Positions 1-11,771 of a stretch of 64,000 bases of DNA are shown piece by piece. A program made the position numbers and the translations under genes. Every line of letters starts with the position of its first letter. Position 1 is the first letter of the stretch. Source of the stretch: Turnera subulata. Lineage: Eukaryota > Streptophyta > Magnoliopsida > Malpighiales > Passifloraceae. The DNA lies in contig JAKUCV010001738.1 of the NCBI GenBank assembly GCA_028386065.3, positions 231,584 through 295,583 on the forward strand, in the 5' to 3' direction. Below the pieces are notes generated by a model. The model was not told where the DNA came from. It ran no database searches and saw only the letters and a list, made by a program, of their open reading frames with translations.

Positions 1-1815
1 TTTTGTCCTTAAGCCCAATTAAGATAGGTCTATAGTCTTAGCTCGACAAATCCTATAACTTAGCCCGAGACCAAAGGTTTGCTTAAGTTCAATTATTTAT
101 CTTGATTAACGTTCACAGGGCCTAAGCCCACATCAATTAAAGTCACTGGGCCTAAAGCCCATTTCATTTAAAGTTATTGGGCCTAAAGCCCATTTTAAAT
201 TAATTACTCTTTATTGGGCCTATAGCCCGTATCTATAATAGTCCTTGGGCCTAAAGCCCGTATATCCTTAACGTGACATAACTTGGGTCTCGGCCCGGCC
301 CATTCACTTACTCACATTAATCGAGCTCCCGAGCCCGACCTTTCCGGCCTAAGGTTATTATGTGCGTCGGATATATACCGGCCACGCGTCACGTCACTCA
401 TCTCACTCGGTTTCCACTAATATCTTTTATTTCCGATACATGGATTAAATGCATAACTAGTACATGACTTGTACAGAATCAGACTACAGGCTTCGTCGGG
501 AATTTATCATTTAATGCCGACTCTTGATGCTCGCCGGAACAGTAACTTGTTCGCCGGATTCCGGTAACTGCCTCGCCGAAAAATTCCCGAGCTCGCCGGA
601 TTCCGGTAAGCCCTTGCCGGGAAAGTCCACAACAACCCGAAAATCAACCCACACAGGCTGCCAAAACCGGCATCCACAAAATGATATTCAATCCCAACGG
701 TCAACTTGCAAAAACATCCATTACACGAACAGAGGAATAAATCCTTACCCGGAAACAACCCGCACCACTGGCAGTTGGGCCAGTAAAAACCAACACCAAA
801 CCCGGCCTCCCTCTGCTGTGAACCACCATGCGACAGCCACCCAAATCCGGCAGCCACCACCCTGCTCCGGGACAACACAACCACCAGCATCCACCACTCC
901 CGAATCATCATCCACCGCCCGCAAAACACAACATACAGGAGTCACCAACCGAACCCCCGCCACACCAGTCGCCGGCAACACGACACAACCGCACACAACA
1001 TCATCGCAAAGAGAGCAACAAAAAGAGAAAAGGGCAAGGGCGGCGGAGCTTACCAAACACGGCGACGAACGCGGCGGCGGCTCCTCGCACAGCCCTTTTC
1101 GTCTCATCCAGACCAGATCTCGCGTCTTCAAGGTGCAGGCGGCGGTGGCGCGACGGAATGATGGAGGAGACGGCGGCCGTTCACAGGGCGGCTCTTTACG
1201 ACACTGATACTTCCCACCGGACGCGAACACCAGAGACGCGACGTCGTACCCATGGCGGCGGCGGCGCTTTGAGGTGGGAAGGAATAAGAGATGGAGTGCA
1301 GGGGAAAAGTAAAGAAAAAGAGAGGAAAAGTTGAGAAGGGGGGGGAGAAGAAGCAGGGTGAGCCGTCGGGGAGAGGAAGAGATGTGGGAAGGAGAGAGAG
1401 AAAAGAAAGATTATATAGGCGCACTCTAGGGCTAGGGTTTCGTCAATCGCAAAATGACGTTGTTTTGCTTCCAAACGGCGTCATTCCGTCTACAAGCCCC
1501 TCCCCTGGTCAACCCCAAAGTCAAAACGCATCCCTTTGTGTGTTTTAGGTTTTGGCTCTACCAAAACTACGTAGTTTTAGTAAAAACTACACCCCATCTT
1601 GTGTTTCACCACAAAATACAAATAAACTCCAAAAGAAATCCAATTACGGTTTAATTTCACCATTAAATAATATTTCCAAAGAGAAGAAGAAGAAATTAAT
1701 AATAATCTTCTTGACCTAAAATCCCGGAAATTCCTCGAGGGTAGAATTGGAAATAAAATTTAAAAACTCTTAAAAATTCCATAGAAATTAATTACCGAAA
1801 ATTCGGGGCGTTACA
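1..1815 (-). mobile_element. Partial Ty3/gypsy LTR, Tekay/Del-like, cut by window edge
   Basis: The right end GGGGCGTTACA is the reverse complement of TGTAACGCCCC, the usual 5' end of Tekay/Del-type LTRs, so the LTR lies on the minus strand. It is clearly related to the complete LTR at 4400-7525. Shared features are the AGCCC-rich stretch, the repeated CGCCGGATTCCGG blocks, a GC-rich then purine-rich segment, and the last 80 bases. The other end lies outside the window, so the target duplication (expected TTCAG, 1816-1820) cannot be checked. Pararetroviral sequence starts at 1816. The long ORFs inside it (for example 524-1334) are low-complexity products of GC- and purine-rich sequence, not genes. 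Confidence 0.75.
114..262. repeat. GGGC-CTAAA-GCCC palindromic repeats
   Basis: Five short palindromes of the form (T)GGGC-CTAAA-GCCC(A) occur in about 150 bases (near 117, 148, 178, 215 and 245). Most keep the loop CTAAA or CTATA. The related LTR has similar units around 5865-6090. They are part of the LTR family. Confidence 0.7.
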
Positions 1816-3683
1816 TTCAGCTTCAACTATATGGTGCTGAACAGACTTTTTCCTCCATAGCTGCATCCCTGCATCATCAGATAGTATATCGTCAGCAAGA
1901 TCATGCTATCAATCTCAGTTTTCCCGGAGTTTCGACAGATCCTTTGTTTATCTATGCTGATACTGAATCTGTCCCTACTATTGTCCAATCGCCACGGCAA
2001 CTTCCTCGAGAAGAATTGGAAAAGCTAATCCCACGGGAATGGCTTACTAATTATGAAAAGCTGCAACGGAATGAACAACCGATACAATTTCTCGAGCCTT
2101 CTTTTCAGAAGCAATTAGACGGAACTGTGAAGATGACATATGGAAAATATGAGTCGTCTTCTGGAAATTCTTCCTTCTATCATTCCTGTATGATAGTCCC
2201 AGTTCCAACACCTAAAGAAAAGAAAATTCCAGTGGCATATTTCCATCCTGATGGATCACACGTCTATGCATCCCATGTCAATGGCCACTTTGTCTGGGAT
2301 ATAGACCCAACTATGTGTGAACCAGGTTGCAATTGTGATGAGTTATCTGATGTGGATTTGGAAGCAGTTCCTCCAAAGCCCAAGAAAAGATATCCTACCT
2401 TTTGTCTCCAACAGAGGCACAAACGACCTGGACCAGATGATCCTGATGCTCCATGGATCGGTCCCTGTCAACTCAGTCCTCCACCTCCTCTCCCAGTCTA
2501 TGCAAAAGCATTAGACTTCTTGGCCATAGAAGGTTATTCTTCTTGTTCCCTTGAGGCAAAACCAAAAAAGGAACCCTCACTTCCACCGCAGACTTGTATG
2601 ATGTTTTCTGAAGCAGAATTTCCTCCCCTCATTCCATCCACAGATCCATCCACCAAAATATCAGCCAGACCTTTTGTGACTCCCCCACAGACAGTCCGAC
2701 CTGATGGATATCGACCTTCTCTTTCTCAGGTCGAACAAGTTCTTAACTGGCAATTTCAAGCCTCTAAGGCTCATCATCATCAGTCCAAAGAAATCTCTGA
2801 GAAACTCTCTCAAGTGGTTCAGATCACATCTCGCACAGAGCAAAAAGTTGATGCCATTGTAGCTGATCTGTTAGCTACAGAAAAACGACTCAACTTAAAG
2901 ATTCTAACCCTTGAAGCAGAACTCAAAAAAATCAATCGCACCAGAAGATTGATTCATGATCCGGAACGAAGTAGTAAGGATGCTGAATTGAAACGACTTC
3001 GTAAGGATCTGGATGAATTTGTTAAGATTCGCCAACGAGAAGTTGAGCGAGCTCAACAGCGGGAGATTGAACGACAAAAAAGAAAGCAGTCGACACCTAT
3101 CCAACCCTCTCCTTCACCTTTGTTTATACCTCCACAATATCAATCTCAACCGACACCTTCCCAATTCCCTTTCTTTGATCCATTACAACCTCAACAGCCC
3201 CATGTACCTCCCTTTCCTCCTCTAGTTTTTGGAACAGTTCCTCCATCTCACACTGCAACTTTCGGGGTTAAAACCGCATCAAGGATTCATTCCTCCTCGG
3301 AAAGTTTAGAGGAACACAGTTCAGAAACTATTTCTTCCAAACAAGCAGGAAAACGACATATGTCCCAGTATGCTATTTCTGCCACAACATCACCCATACC
3401 AGAACCCAAGTCAGAACAGGAAACTCAATCCTCTGAAGATTCAGAAGAAGTCTCTGAAGCTTGGTCCTCTGAAGATGAACAGGCTGATATTACTCAACTC
3501 TGTATGGCCACGGCAGCAACATCATCCACTCAACCTCATGTTGAGGAAGTCCCAGATGATCCCCCGGGATATGGCCAAGCTCAAGATACGGCCCAATCTA
3601 CTCAAGGCCATACTCAGATTTCTGCGGATACTCCAATGGCTGATTCATTTGATCCACCTCCTAAGCCAGCGGCGGGACCCTAG
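1816..3683 (+). pseudogene. Pararetroviral polyprotein, N-terminal part (MP tail to coat N-region)
   Basis: One frame is open from the LTR junction at 1816 to a TAG at 3681. An ORF caller starts it at 1944, but that codon is TTG, so the frame simply continues a truncated polyprotein. The first 50 or so codons resemble the tail of a movement protein. Next come a Cys-containing segment (around 2310-2340), a Pro-rich stretch, a predicted coiled coil rich in Lys, Glu and Arg (about 2740-3090), and a Pro/Gln/Ser-rich then acidic tail (3090-3680). This is the usual layout of the linker and N-terminal coat region in petuvirus-like polyproteins. The fragment has no start codon of its own and no promoter can be assigned. 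The family assignment rests mainly on the downstream coat, protease and RT parts. Confidence 0.65.
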
Positions 3684-4399
3684 TTTACTATTGAAGACAT
3701 TCCACCATCAAAATGGCAATCCCGATTTACTGAATTTCGGGCATGGATTTAAAATCAACGAACAGTCACAGGACAGTCTCTCTATCTTATCCTGAAGGAG
3801 TTCACCTCCATATTCATTGGAACACTATGGGAATGGTTCAATAAGATGCAAGATTCGTCGAAGGCAAATTTTCACACTGCCAAGAATACCGACGAAGTCA
3901 TTTCATACTTCTACTACTCATTCCTTGGAGATGCAACAAAACTCAAGAATTGCCAAGAATCTGAATTCTACCAGATGAAGTGTTGTTCTATGAAGAAGAA
4001 GGATCTTGATTTCCATTACCAAAGAATTCTGAAGTACTAATGGAGATTGGTAACGGATGACAAGTCCGTGAATACGTTGAATCAGACGTATCTTACGTCA
4101 TTGCCAGACGAGCTCCAACCTTCGGTTCACAGAGCTATCACCACACAAAGAATTGATGTTGCTTAAACAACGATTGGAGTACTTCATCAGTTGGTACTCG
4201 AGTCCGTTGAAACACTATGTGAAAATCAGGAATACTTTTCTAAGTTCCTGACCATGAAGGTACTTTGCAAAAATCCCAGCCTGAGGATAAAATGCAAAGA
4301 TACACAATGCTCCTGCCAGAAGCAATCTCATCTATTTCCCAAACGGCAGTCTAAAGGAAAGTTCAAAAAATGGAAACCTTTTCAGAAGACAAAAAAGTC
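3684..4399 (+). pseudogene. Pararetroviral coat-protein core, with stop codons
   Basis: The frame of the upstream segment continues here but is broken by stops at 3681, 3750, 4038 and 4164. No frameshift is needed across the segment, so decay has been by point changes. The translation has the Trp/Phe-rich helical character of a caulimovirid coat core (WEWFNKM near 3825-3847, a Lys-rich Cys cluster near 3950-3990) and ends in a basic Lys-rich region just before the solo LTR. It is non-functional as it stands. Confidence 0.6.
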
Positions 4400-7300
4400 T
4401 GAGACACCCGTGTCCCAAATAACAATAAAATACTTAAACGAAGGAAATTACCAAAATACCCTTGAAACCCGAAACACGAAAATCAATATCAAAAACAATA
4501 TCCAAAATCCTCAATGAAAAGAGATGTCATAACAAACATAGTCAAACCGGCTATGCAAGCCTCAAATCAAACCCGGCATCCTGCCGATACATCATCAAGA
4601 TGTAAACCCGGCAATCCCGCCGATAACGTAATCCAAAATCAATAGACATCTCAATAAAAATCCAATGCAGCGGAAGAAAACAACGGAGTAAAAATAAGAG
4701 AAACAAATATAACATGCGAGCCGACTATGTGGATCCAACCGGGAGATCAAGCACAGCTACCTGCTGAGATAACCACGTCCGTACTCTGGAAGGAAGGAAA
4801 GTGACTGCACGCTATCTAAAGTCTGAAAAACAACGTTGGCGATTATGTGAGTCGCCTACTCAGTGAGCATTATATAACTAATTATGAGGGTGTGCAGATC
4901 AAGTCCGAAAGGAAAGAAGAGCAACAGACAAGCATGCAAACATACAACAATCAGTACTAACATGCCAACTCAATCAAGCATACAGTTTATTATTCTCCAT
5001 CCGTTGTGTGTTAAGTTTTCTTATTATGATTTATTATTCAGGGCCCCTACTGTGTGCGTCGAGCTCGGTCCCGTCTCATGAGACAACCAGGCATACGCCC
5101 AAATATAACCAGGCACGAAGCCCAAACAAATCCATAGAGAGAGAGAGAGAGAAAGAGGGAGGTAGAAAGGGGGAGGTAGAAGGAGGGAGGTAGAAACCGG
5201 TCATCACAGACCCATATGCAAATCCGCATACCACATGCTAACCCGCATGCAAACCCGAGGGGTATCACTTCCCGCTCGAAACAACCGGTCATCAGCACAC
5301 AGTAGACTAACTTCTACTGTCCATTATCTTTATTCACAGATTATGAGTTTATGTGTGCCATTAGTTGTGATCTAACAGGGTAGTGTGATAAAAACATCTC
5401 AATCAGATAACCGGGTCTCCGACCCACAACACATCACACAAAGCACCCAAAATCACATCACATGTTATAAACCATAACAATCCGAATATCCAGCTCTTAA
5501 GCAAAACAGTGCACTTAGGCACACAATACGGATCACAGCATGTTAGCAAACAAGCATGCAACTCAATCAAACCAATCCAACGAGCTCATGCAAACAATCA
5601 TAAAAAGACATATAAAGTCATCTCAACGACGATTGTCCTGTGGAGCCTTTCCCAAAATAGATCCTCCAGCTCCCGAGGTATTACCCGTGCCTGAATACCG
5701 GCACACACAACAAATTACAAACACAAACAATAAAGACGTGCATGCATGCAACTATAATGCTCAACTGAGTTAAACCCGTCCCAAGTTAGTCGACTATGTA
5801 ATTCCCGGGTCTACCCGACTTAATGTTCTCTCACCAAAACTCTGAGTATCGGGACCTAAGGTTCACCGGGCTTAAGCCCAACTAAGTCCAATTAGTAGTT
5901 CCCGGGCCTATGGCCCACTCATTATGTCCTTTACAAATTTTTCGGCTTAAAGCCCAATCTAAGCCCAATTACAATTTCCCGGCCTAAAGTCCAATCTAAG
6001 CCCAATTACAATTTCCGGCCTAAAGCCCACTTCCTTAAGTCCTCACTTAACCAATTATATGATTGGGCTCAAAGCCCGTTTCTTAAGTCCAAGGTTAATC
6101 CGATGTCCAAAGATTCCCGGCCTAAGGTTCTACCCGTGTCGGTATTTACCGGCCTAAGGTTCTACCCGTCTCGGTTTCCACTAATCATAATTAAATACAT
6201 AACCCAATTCCGAATATAAGTACATGCCATGAATGAATACAATTGTACATCCAGTATACCGTTAAAATGTCGAAAATCGAGACCCGAGCCTTTGCCGGAA
6301 TTTTCCCGAACCTCGCCGAAAAATTCCCGAGCCTTCGCCGGATTCCGGTGAACTTGCCGGAAAACACCCAAATCTGCCAGAAACGAATCTGTCACAATTT
6401 CCCAAACATCCAATTCAACAACACAGCTCAACCACACCAACATCAAACAGACTGTACACGGGTCCTCTGAATTTCAGAATTAAAAAGAAGAAGATGGAAG
6501 AGAGCCCTTATCCGGAAACCCCACAAATATGCCGAGAATTGTCCTCTGCCCGAAACCAAATCCGAGCCCGACAACACCCACACAACCTGCAGCCCTTCAC
6601 TGCCCGTCACACAACCAACCTGTCGGAACCGACCCCAACACCGGCGACAGCAGACCCGACACGCAGCAACAATCCAAACACCACCACACCGCCGGCAAAC
6701 CCAACCAGAGCAGCAGCACACGACACAACCACCACAACACCACACAAATCCGGCCCCCGTCGAGCCAACGAACCCGCAACAAACCGTGCACCAACAAAAC
6801 AAATCAGAACCGATTCAACCCTCCAAAATCCAACAAAAAGAAAAGAGAAAGAGAAGGGAAATTAGAGGGCGGTGGGGCTTACCGGAGGCGGCGACTCTTC
6901 CACCTCTGCAACTCGCGCCGGCGACGGCGACGACTTGAGGGACGTGCAGCGGCGGCTCGTGAGCTTGAGTGTGCCGAGAAAGTGGAAAAAGAGAAGAAGA
7001 AGGCGGGAGAGGAAGATGAGGGGAAGAGAAAGAGGAAGCACGAGGGAAGAAGGAAGGGGAAGAGGGAAAAGAAGAGAGAGAAGAAAAAGAAGAAGGAGAA
7101 GGGAGGTAGGAGGAGGCGGCGAGTTGGAGAAGAAGAAGAGAAATAGAAATAAGAAAGAAGAAGAAAAGAAAAAGAAAAGAATAGGGGAAGTGGCCGGGTA
7201 GGGTTGGCCGCCCTAGTGGACGACCTGTCGTCCGCTAGGCGCGGTCAACCCCCTGGTCAACGCGCTTCTATTTTTTTTTTTTTAAATAGTTACCAAAACG

Positions 7301-7525
7301 ACGTAGTTTCGGGGAACTGCTTCAAAATTTAATTCTCAACCCCGAAGCCCGATTAAACTCCAACGAAAGCCGAACCCGACATACCATCGACTTAATTCTC
7401 ATTTAACCAAGGTAAAATAATTTATTTCCTTGTCCGAAAATCCGAAAATTCCTCAAGGGTAAAATTGGAATAAAAAATTTCGAAAATTCCGAAAAAACCA
7501 AGTTACGAAAATTCGGGGCGTTACA
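4400..7525 (-). mobile_element. Complete solo LTR (Ty3/gypsy, Tekay/Del-like) with 5-bp target duplication
   Basis: The element starts TGAGACACCCG (4400) and ends GGGGCGTTACA (7525), so it is bounded by TG...CA. It is flanked by AAGTC on both sides (4395-4399 and 7526-7530), a 5-bp target duplication typical of Ty3/gypsy integration. Read on the minus strand the ends are TGTAACGCCCC and GGGTGTCTCA, as in Tekay/Del LTRs. No gag or pol coding sequence is present, so this is a solo LTR left by LTR-LTR recombination. It contains a GA-rich microsatellite (5135-5196), AGCCC-rich repeats (5860-6090), CGCCGGATTCCGG-type repeats (6290-6360) and a strongly purine-rich stretch (6830-7200). The basic ORFs in that stretch are composition artefacts. 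Confidence 0.85.
5135..5196. repeat. GA microsatellite and GGGAGGTAGAA minisatellite
   Basis: An (AG)n tract is followed by three imperfect copies of an 11-12 base unit GGGAGGTAGAAA. It lies inside the solo LTR. Confidence 0.8.
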
Positions 7526-8611
7526 AAGTCGCCATAGGTTTTTCAAGAGGAAGTCTCGAAAAGGGAAAAATACTGATCGATGTTACATCTGTGGAAAAAA
7601 AGGACATTTTGCAAAGAATTGTCCAGTCAAGCCAGCCAAGTCGACAAAAATGATTCAGCAGATTGATCTCAATGATTCTGACGGAGATATTGAATCCCTT
7701 TACTCTGAGCAGGAAGAAATGAATCATGAAACCATCTTTGCACTTGCTGTTACGGATGATGAAGTTTCAGGCTCAGATTCCTCTTCCTCTGAAGAAGATA
7801 TTCCAATCTTTATGGCCCAGCCCTCTCAGCCCGCTCTGACCAGTCCACATGTCAATTTGTCCATTTTACCAGATAAGTATGAGAAGCCCATCTCAGCTAT
7901 TGGTTTTATGGATACAGGAGCCCAAAAGAGTATCATGAATCCAGAAATTCTACCAGCTCATTATTGGGTTAAGCATGAGCAACATTTTCGGGCTGCAAAT
8001 GGAAAAGTCTTTACAACCCATCTGATCACAAAACTCTTCAAATTTTGCCAAATGGTCTCAAGTACAAAAGGTTTTTTAAGCCATACACAGACATTATCAA
8101 GATCTATTCATTGGCCCAAGTTCCAGTATCTTTTGAAGCGGTTCGTGATTCACTTCTCAAGTCTTGTGCAGACTCTCATGCAGATTTCAATCATCCTTTT
8201 CCTCTGTGGAAAAACAAGGAGTTTTTCATCTCTTTGCCATTCAAGAAAAATGAAGACGTTAATCCAACAAAGGCCAGTCATCCTGGAATGACTCCTTCTG
8301 ATTTGGCACTTGCAAGGGAAGAATGCAATCAACTGCTCTCTTTGAAGCTAATTGAGCCCACAAAATCTGAATGGGCATGCCAAGCATTCTATGTGGAGAA
8401 GCGTACTGAAAAGTTACGTGGGAAGAAGAGGCTTGTTATTGATTATAAGCCACTCAATCATTTCCTACGAGATGATAAGTTTCCCATTCAGAAGATCGAA
8501 AATTTGTTTGTCCATCTCAAAGAAGCCTTCATCTTCTCCAAGTTTGATCTCAAAGCAGGTTTTTGGCAGCTTGGTATCCATCCTGAAGATCGTCCCAAAA
8601 CAGCCTTCTGT
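7526..8611 (+). pseudogene. Pararetroviral zinc knuckle, aspartic protease and partial reverse transcriptase
   Basis: After the second AAGTC copy the pararetrovirus resumes. A CCHC knuckle with spacing C-x2-C-x4-H-x4-C lies at 7581-7622. An acidic, Ser-rich spacer follows, then a retropepsin-like segment with the active-site triad DTG at 7911. The frame changes near 8040. The N-terminal half of reverse transcriptase then follows, with the YKPLN and FDLKAGF motifs (about 8445-8570). Homology stops near 8611, before the catalytic YxDD motif, and neither YxDD nor RNase H is present. The remnant is therefore catalytically dead. Confidence 0.75.
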
Positions 8612-8680
8612 ACACGAGGATTCGAACCCGAGACCTCGCTTAAGCGGAACCAAGTCGCTTACCACTTGGACCAACCCCAC
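8612..8680 (-). repeat. tRNA-like fragment (possible SINE head)
   Basis: On the minus strand this stretch has an A-box-like GGTCCAAGTGG and a perfect B box GGTTCGAATCC with tRNA-like spacing. That resembles the pol III promoter head of tRNA-derived plant SINEs. It abuts the truncated RT directly and no SINE body or A-tail follows. It could also be a decayed tRNA copy. A shorter related piece (A-box half only) occurs at 46222-46250. Confidence 0.45.
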
Positions 8681-8960
8681 ATTGTTTATTTTTTTCCGAT
8701 CTTAACTTATAATTATTGGCTCGTTTTGCAGCTCAATAAGGCTTACTAAACGAGCCGAGCTTGAGTCAAGCCTCAGCAGAGCCTGAGCCTACCAAAATCT
8801 CAATGAGCCAAGCTTGAGCTTAATATCTAGGCTCGAGACGAACACGAACTGAGCTTGGGCTTGATTAAATTTTCATGAGCCGAACCTGAGCCATCAAAAG
8901 CTCGACTCAAGACGAGATAAGAGACCTTATATGACATTTTTGCTTAAACTGATATTTGAA
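8681..8960. repeat. GAGCTTGAG/GAGCCGA-rich dispersed repeat
   Basis: The segment is dense in GAGCTTGAG, GAGCCGAGC and CTCGAG words. Related sequence lies at 46465-46600 and, more weakly, at 23745-23815. At 8681 and 46465 it lies near a tRNA-like fragment, which suggests one composite repeat family. The class is unknown. Confidence 0.5.
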
Positions 8961-9109
8961 AAGGTAAGAAAATGTTTCGTAAAAGAAAGAAAAGGTTAGA
9001 AAATAATAGTTGTATTGATAAGTTATGCATTTCGATGCATAAGACTGTCTAATCTAAGGCGTCATTTCAACCAAAAAACAAAATAGTTAAGGGGTCATCC
9101 GTACTGTAT
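8961..9109. other. Short spacer, nothing recognised
   Basis: No ORF, repeat or motif is recognised. Confidence 0.5.
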
Positions 9110-9500
9110 CCCTTTTCTACTGGGATTTGGGCTGCAATTGGACTTGGCCCAAACTAAACTTTGGCTTGAAGGATAAGTAGCACAATTAATTGTGCTTGGA
9201 GTGTCCTCCAAGTAGTAGCTGTTTAGCTATTATAGATAGGAGGTTTTGAGTTAGGTTTTTTATAAAGCTGCAGAATAGTTGTGGGTGTGCGGCTAGAGTA
9301 GAGAAATAGTAGTATTTTCTTGAGAGGTTTGATGTACTAATATTTTTATATTAGTGAAGATAAGAAGTTCGTGGACGTAGACAAGATTAAGGCCGAACCA
9401 CGTTAAATTCTTTATGTCCTGTTTTATTTTTCCGCGAATCTTTTACAGTTTTCCCAATATTTTCCCTGTCTAAGATAACAGGAAAAAAAGAAGCTTACTT
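9110..9500 (+). mobile_element. Ty1/copia LTR relic
   Basis: The order of features resembles the U3-R-U5 of a plant copia LTR: a GGGCTG/TTGGCCC-rich start, a TATAGATAGG promoter-like site (9231-9240), and a segment GTGGACGTAGACAAG followed by GCCGAACCACGTTAAA (9371-9408), a hallmark of many copia LTRs. No clean termini or target duplication were found, so it is an old solo or truncated LTR. Confidence 0.55.
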
Positions 9501-11038
9501 ATTCGTTATTACTCTCTATTCGACTGCTTGTTGACTATTTTTGGTCCTGTCTTTATCGGATTAGTAAACACCAGTAAAACTCGTCGCTTTTCTCAGCACG
9601 CATGAATGCACGTAAATTACACCAGCATTTGCGTCATCATATTGAAGATTGAAACCATTATTAGTTTCCGTAATCACATGCTAAGAATTAGGAGAATTAT
9701 TTCACTTTGAAAAAAGAAAAAATCTCAAAGTTTGCATTTTTATATATGCATTGACATTTGACACGATTACAATTCTAGCATCCACGTCGTGGACTATACA
9801 GATTATGTTTTTGGTACATGACTATACAGATTATAAACAACTAAGGATTCGTCATTTCTCCATTTTACTATTAAGGTTCCTCTTATCCTTTTTAGGGTTT
9901 TCTATTTTCTTAATTTTTGTGTATTATTTAGGAAATTAATCTATATATTTATTATACATACATAAATGATCTAATTATTCTTAATATAATAGAATCAAAT
10001 GTAAGATTAAATTTACAACTATTTAAATTTGGTGGATCCCACTATAAAATTTCTCAAATGTTAAATCATCAAAGGGATGAGAAAAAAAGACTTATATTAT
10101 TATTATTTTTTAAAAAAGACTTATATTATCCATATTATTAACTAACTACTAAAGAAGAGAGGAGTAAGAACATGCAAGTAAGCGGTCTAGTAGTCCCAAA
10201 AAAACAAAGTGGAACCATATCAGACACCGTTACCTCACGCCGCCAAGTCTGTCTCCCTTCAAAGCCCGAAGCCGCGTTATTGTGGGTCCCAAATTAAGGT
10301 TGGCCCCACCGCAAAAGGGAAACCATAAACTAAAACTAACCATTCCAACCATACAGATACGTTTTTCTCCCAGTTTAACTTTTTACAGTTTAGCTCTTTG
10401 TCTTTGGTAATGCAAGCGTTTTTTCTTTTGGCAGATCCAAAAGTTTTTCTTTTTTTTTAAAAAAATAATTTCTTTACTTTTGATCTTTCTTCATTAATTT
10501 ATATCTGACATGGTAGTATGTGGCTGTTTTAGGAATCAGAGTTAAATTTTATTAGCTGAATATTTAACAGATGAGGTCGCCAAGTTTCTTTGTGCTGGTT
10601 TTTAACTTAAGAAGCCCCAAATCCTTCATTCTTAACAAAAAAAAAAAAGATATGCAATTGATACATTAAACTCTAAGAGTAATTGACCAACTTACCTATA
10701 TTAATATATGCAATGAATTTATTAGATCCTTCATTCTAGAAGAAAAAAGAAGCCTTAATTCTTTGTAGCAAGGTTTCTGTAATTAGAACATGATCGGAAG
10801 TCTTAATTCTGCTTCCCCAAGAAAAAGGGGAAAAACCCTATTAAACATGGTTTTAAGAGGATTCTCACCACAAAAAAAAAAAAAGAGAGGTTAAAACCCT
10901 AAAAAAAAAAGTTAAACTTTTTCTCTCATGTCCATGGCAGTTTCTGTGGTTTTTTATTTTTTTTTTTAAAAATAAATTAAGACCACAATCTTTTGCAAAG
11001 ATACTCACTCCCACAACATTCTTAAAAATAACAGCTGG
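9501..11038. other. Intergenic region upstream of the THE1-like gene
   Basis: This is AT-rich sequence with several A- or T-runs (10440, 10640, 10870, 10950). No coding sequence longer than 60 codons looks real. It probably holds the distal promoter of the receptor kinase gene. No clear transposon ends were recognised. Confidence 0.5.
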
Positions 11039-11040
11039 GC

Positions 11041-11048
11041 TTTATAAG
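11041..11048 (+). promoter_or_regulatory. Probable TATA box of the THE1-like gene
   Basis: TTTATAAG lies about 730 bases before the chosen start codon. A pyrimidine-rich patch follows (11150-11178), as is common downstream of plant TATA boxes. This implies a long 5' leader, possibly with an intron (GTAAGG near 11388), but the acceptor is not clear. The assignment is by position and sequence only. Confidence 0.35.
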
Positions 11049-11771
11049 TGAGGTGAGAGATTAGGGAGTCTTGGTCTTGAATGAATGAAGCAAGAAACTT
11101 CTTCACTCTTGCTCTGTGTGTGTGTGGGTGTTGGGTGGGGTCCTCTAGTTTTTTTTTTTTTCTCTCTTTTCTTTTCTCTGGTAAATGACAGCCTGATCAA
11201 CCAGCCTGGAAAGGGTTGTTCTTGCAATAGCTCCCTACACTAAAAATAACATCCCTCAACTTCATGGGTTTTCATGGCTGCTGCTCTCATTCCTTCACCC
11301 AATGCCAACTGATACTCCCATCTTTTGAAGCCTAACCATTTCACTGCAAGGCAGCTCCCACCCATTCCTGCCTTTCTTCTTCTGGAGGTAAGGGTGGTAT
11401 ACTTGGAAAAAAAGCTTTTGTCTTTGAGTTACTTCTGTGAAGTTTTAGCATTGCAAGTGCTCTGTTTGTTCCCTTCTGTACACAATTAAGGTTGGCTAGC
11501 ATTGATTAAGATTTCAGATAGATCTGGGGCTTATCCAACATATCTGCCTAAACACATGAGCGAGTGGTGTTTTTCTTGAGGGGGTGGGTTAGTGCACAAT
11601 CTGGAGTTTTCATCGACTTGGTTCTGCGAGGATAGTAGATAGTGTGCCATTAGTAGTTCCTTCGTCTGGGGAGTTAAAGTGGTGCTTTCACCGGTTGGGG
11701 AGTCAAAAGTAGTTTCTTTGGTTTGTCCAGAGTTGCGGTGTTTTGGGTTTAATTTCCTGCAATTGGTGAAG

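Larger units (their letters stand above)
1816..8611 (+). mobile_element. Endogenous pararetrovirus (Caulimoviridae) relic, interrupted
   Basis: Two blocks (1816-4399 and 7526-8611) form one defective caulimovirid sequence separated by a solo LTR. The order is a movement-protein/coat-type N-terminal region, the coat core, a CCHC zinc knuckle, an aspartic protease and the start of reverse transcriptase. All lie in one direction, like the single large polyprotein of petuvirus- or florendovirus-type members. No LTR belongs to the element itself. It is broken by the insertion, by several in-frame stops, by frame changes and by loss of everything after the first part of RT, so it cannot encode a functional polyprotein. 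The movement-protein core would lie upstream but is replaced by the LTR at 1-1815. The exact genus is uncertain. Confidence 0.75.

Noticed and set aside
524..1334. Overlapping basic ORFs in the left LTR
   Set aside because: They are low-complexity Pro/His/Arg-rich frames from GC- and purine-rich LTR sequence; no domain, no conserved start, and the related LTR gives different proteins.
6494..7201. Long Lys/Arg/Glu-rich ORFs in the solo LTR
   Set aside because: They follow from the purine-rich stretch (GAAGAAAAAG). They are not conserved in the related LTR.
11679..11771. Upstream in-frame ATG of the THE1-like gene
   Set aside because: It would place 31 extra residues before an otherwise standard signal peptide, so the ATG at 11772 is preferred.
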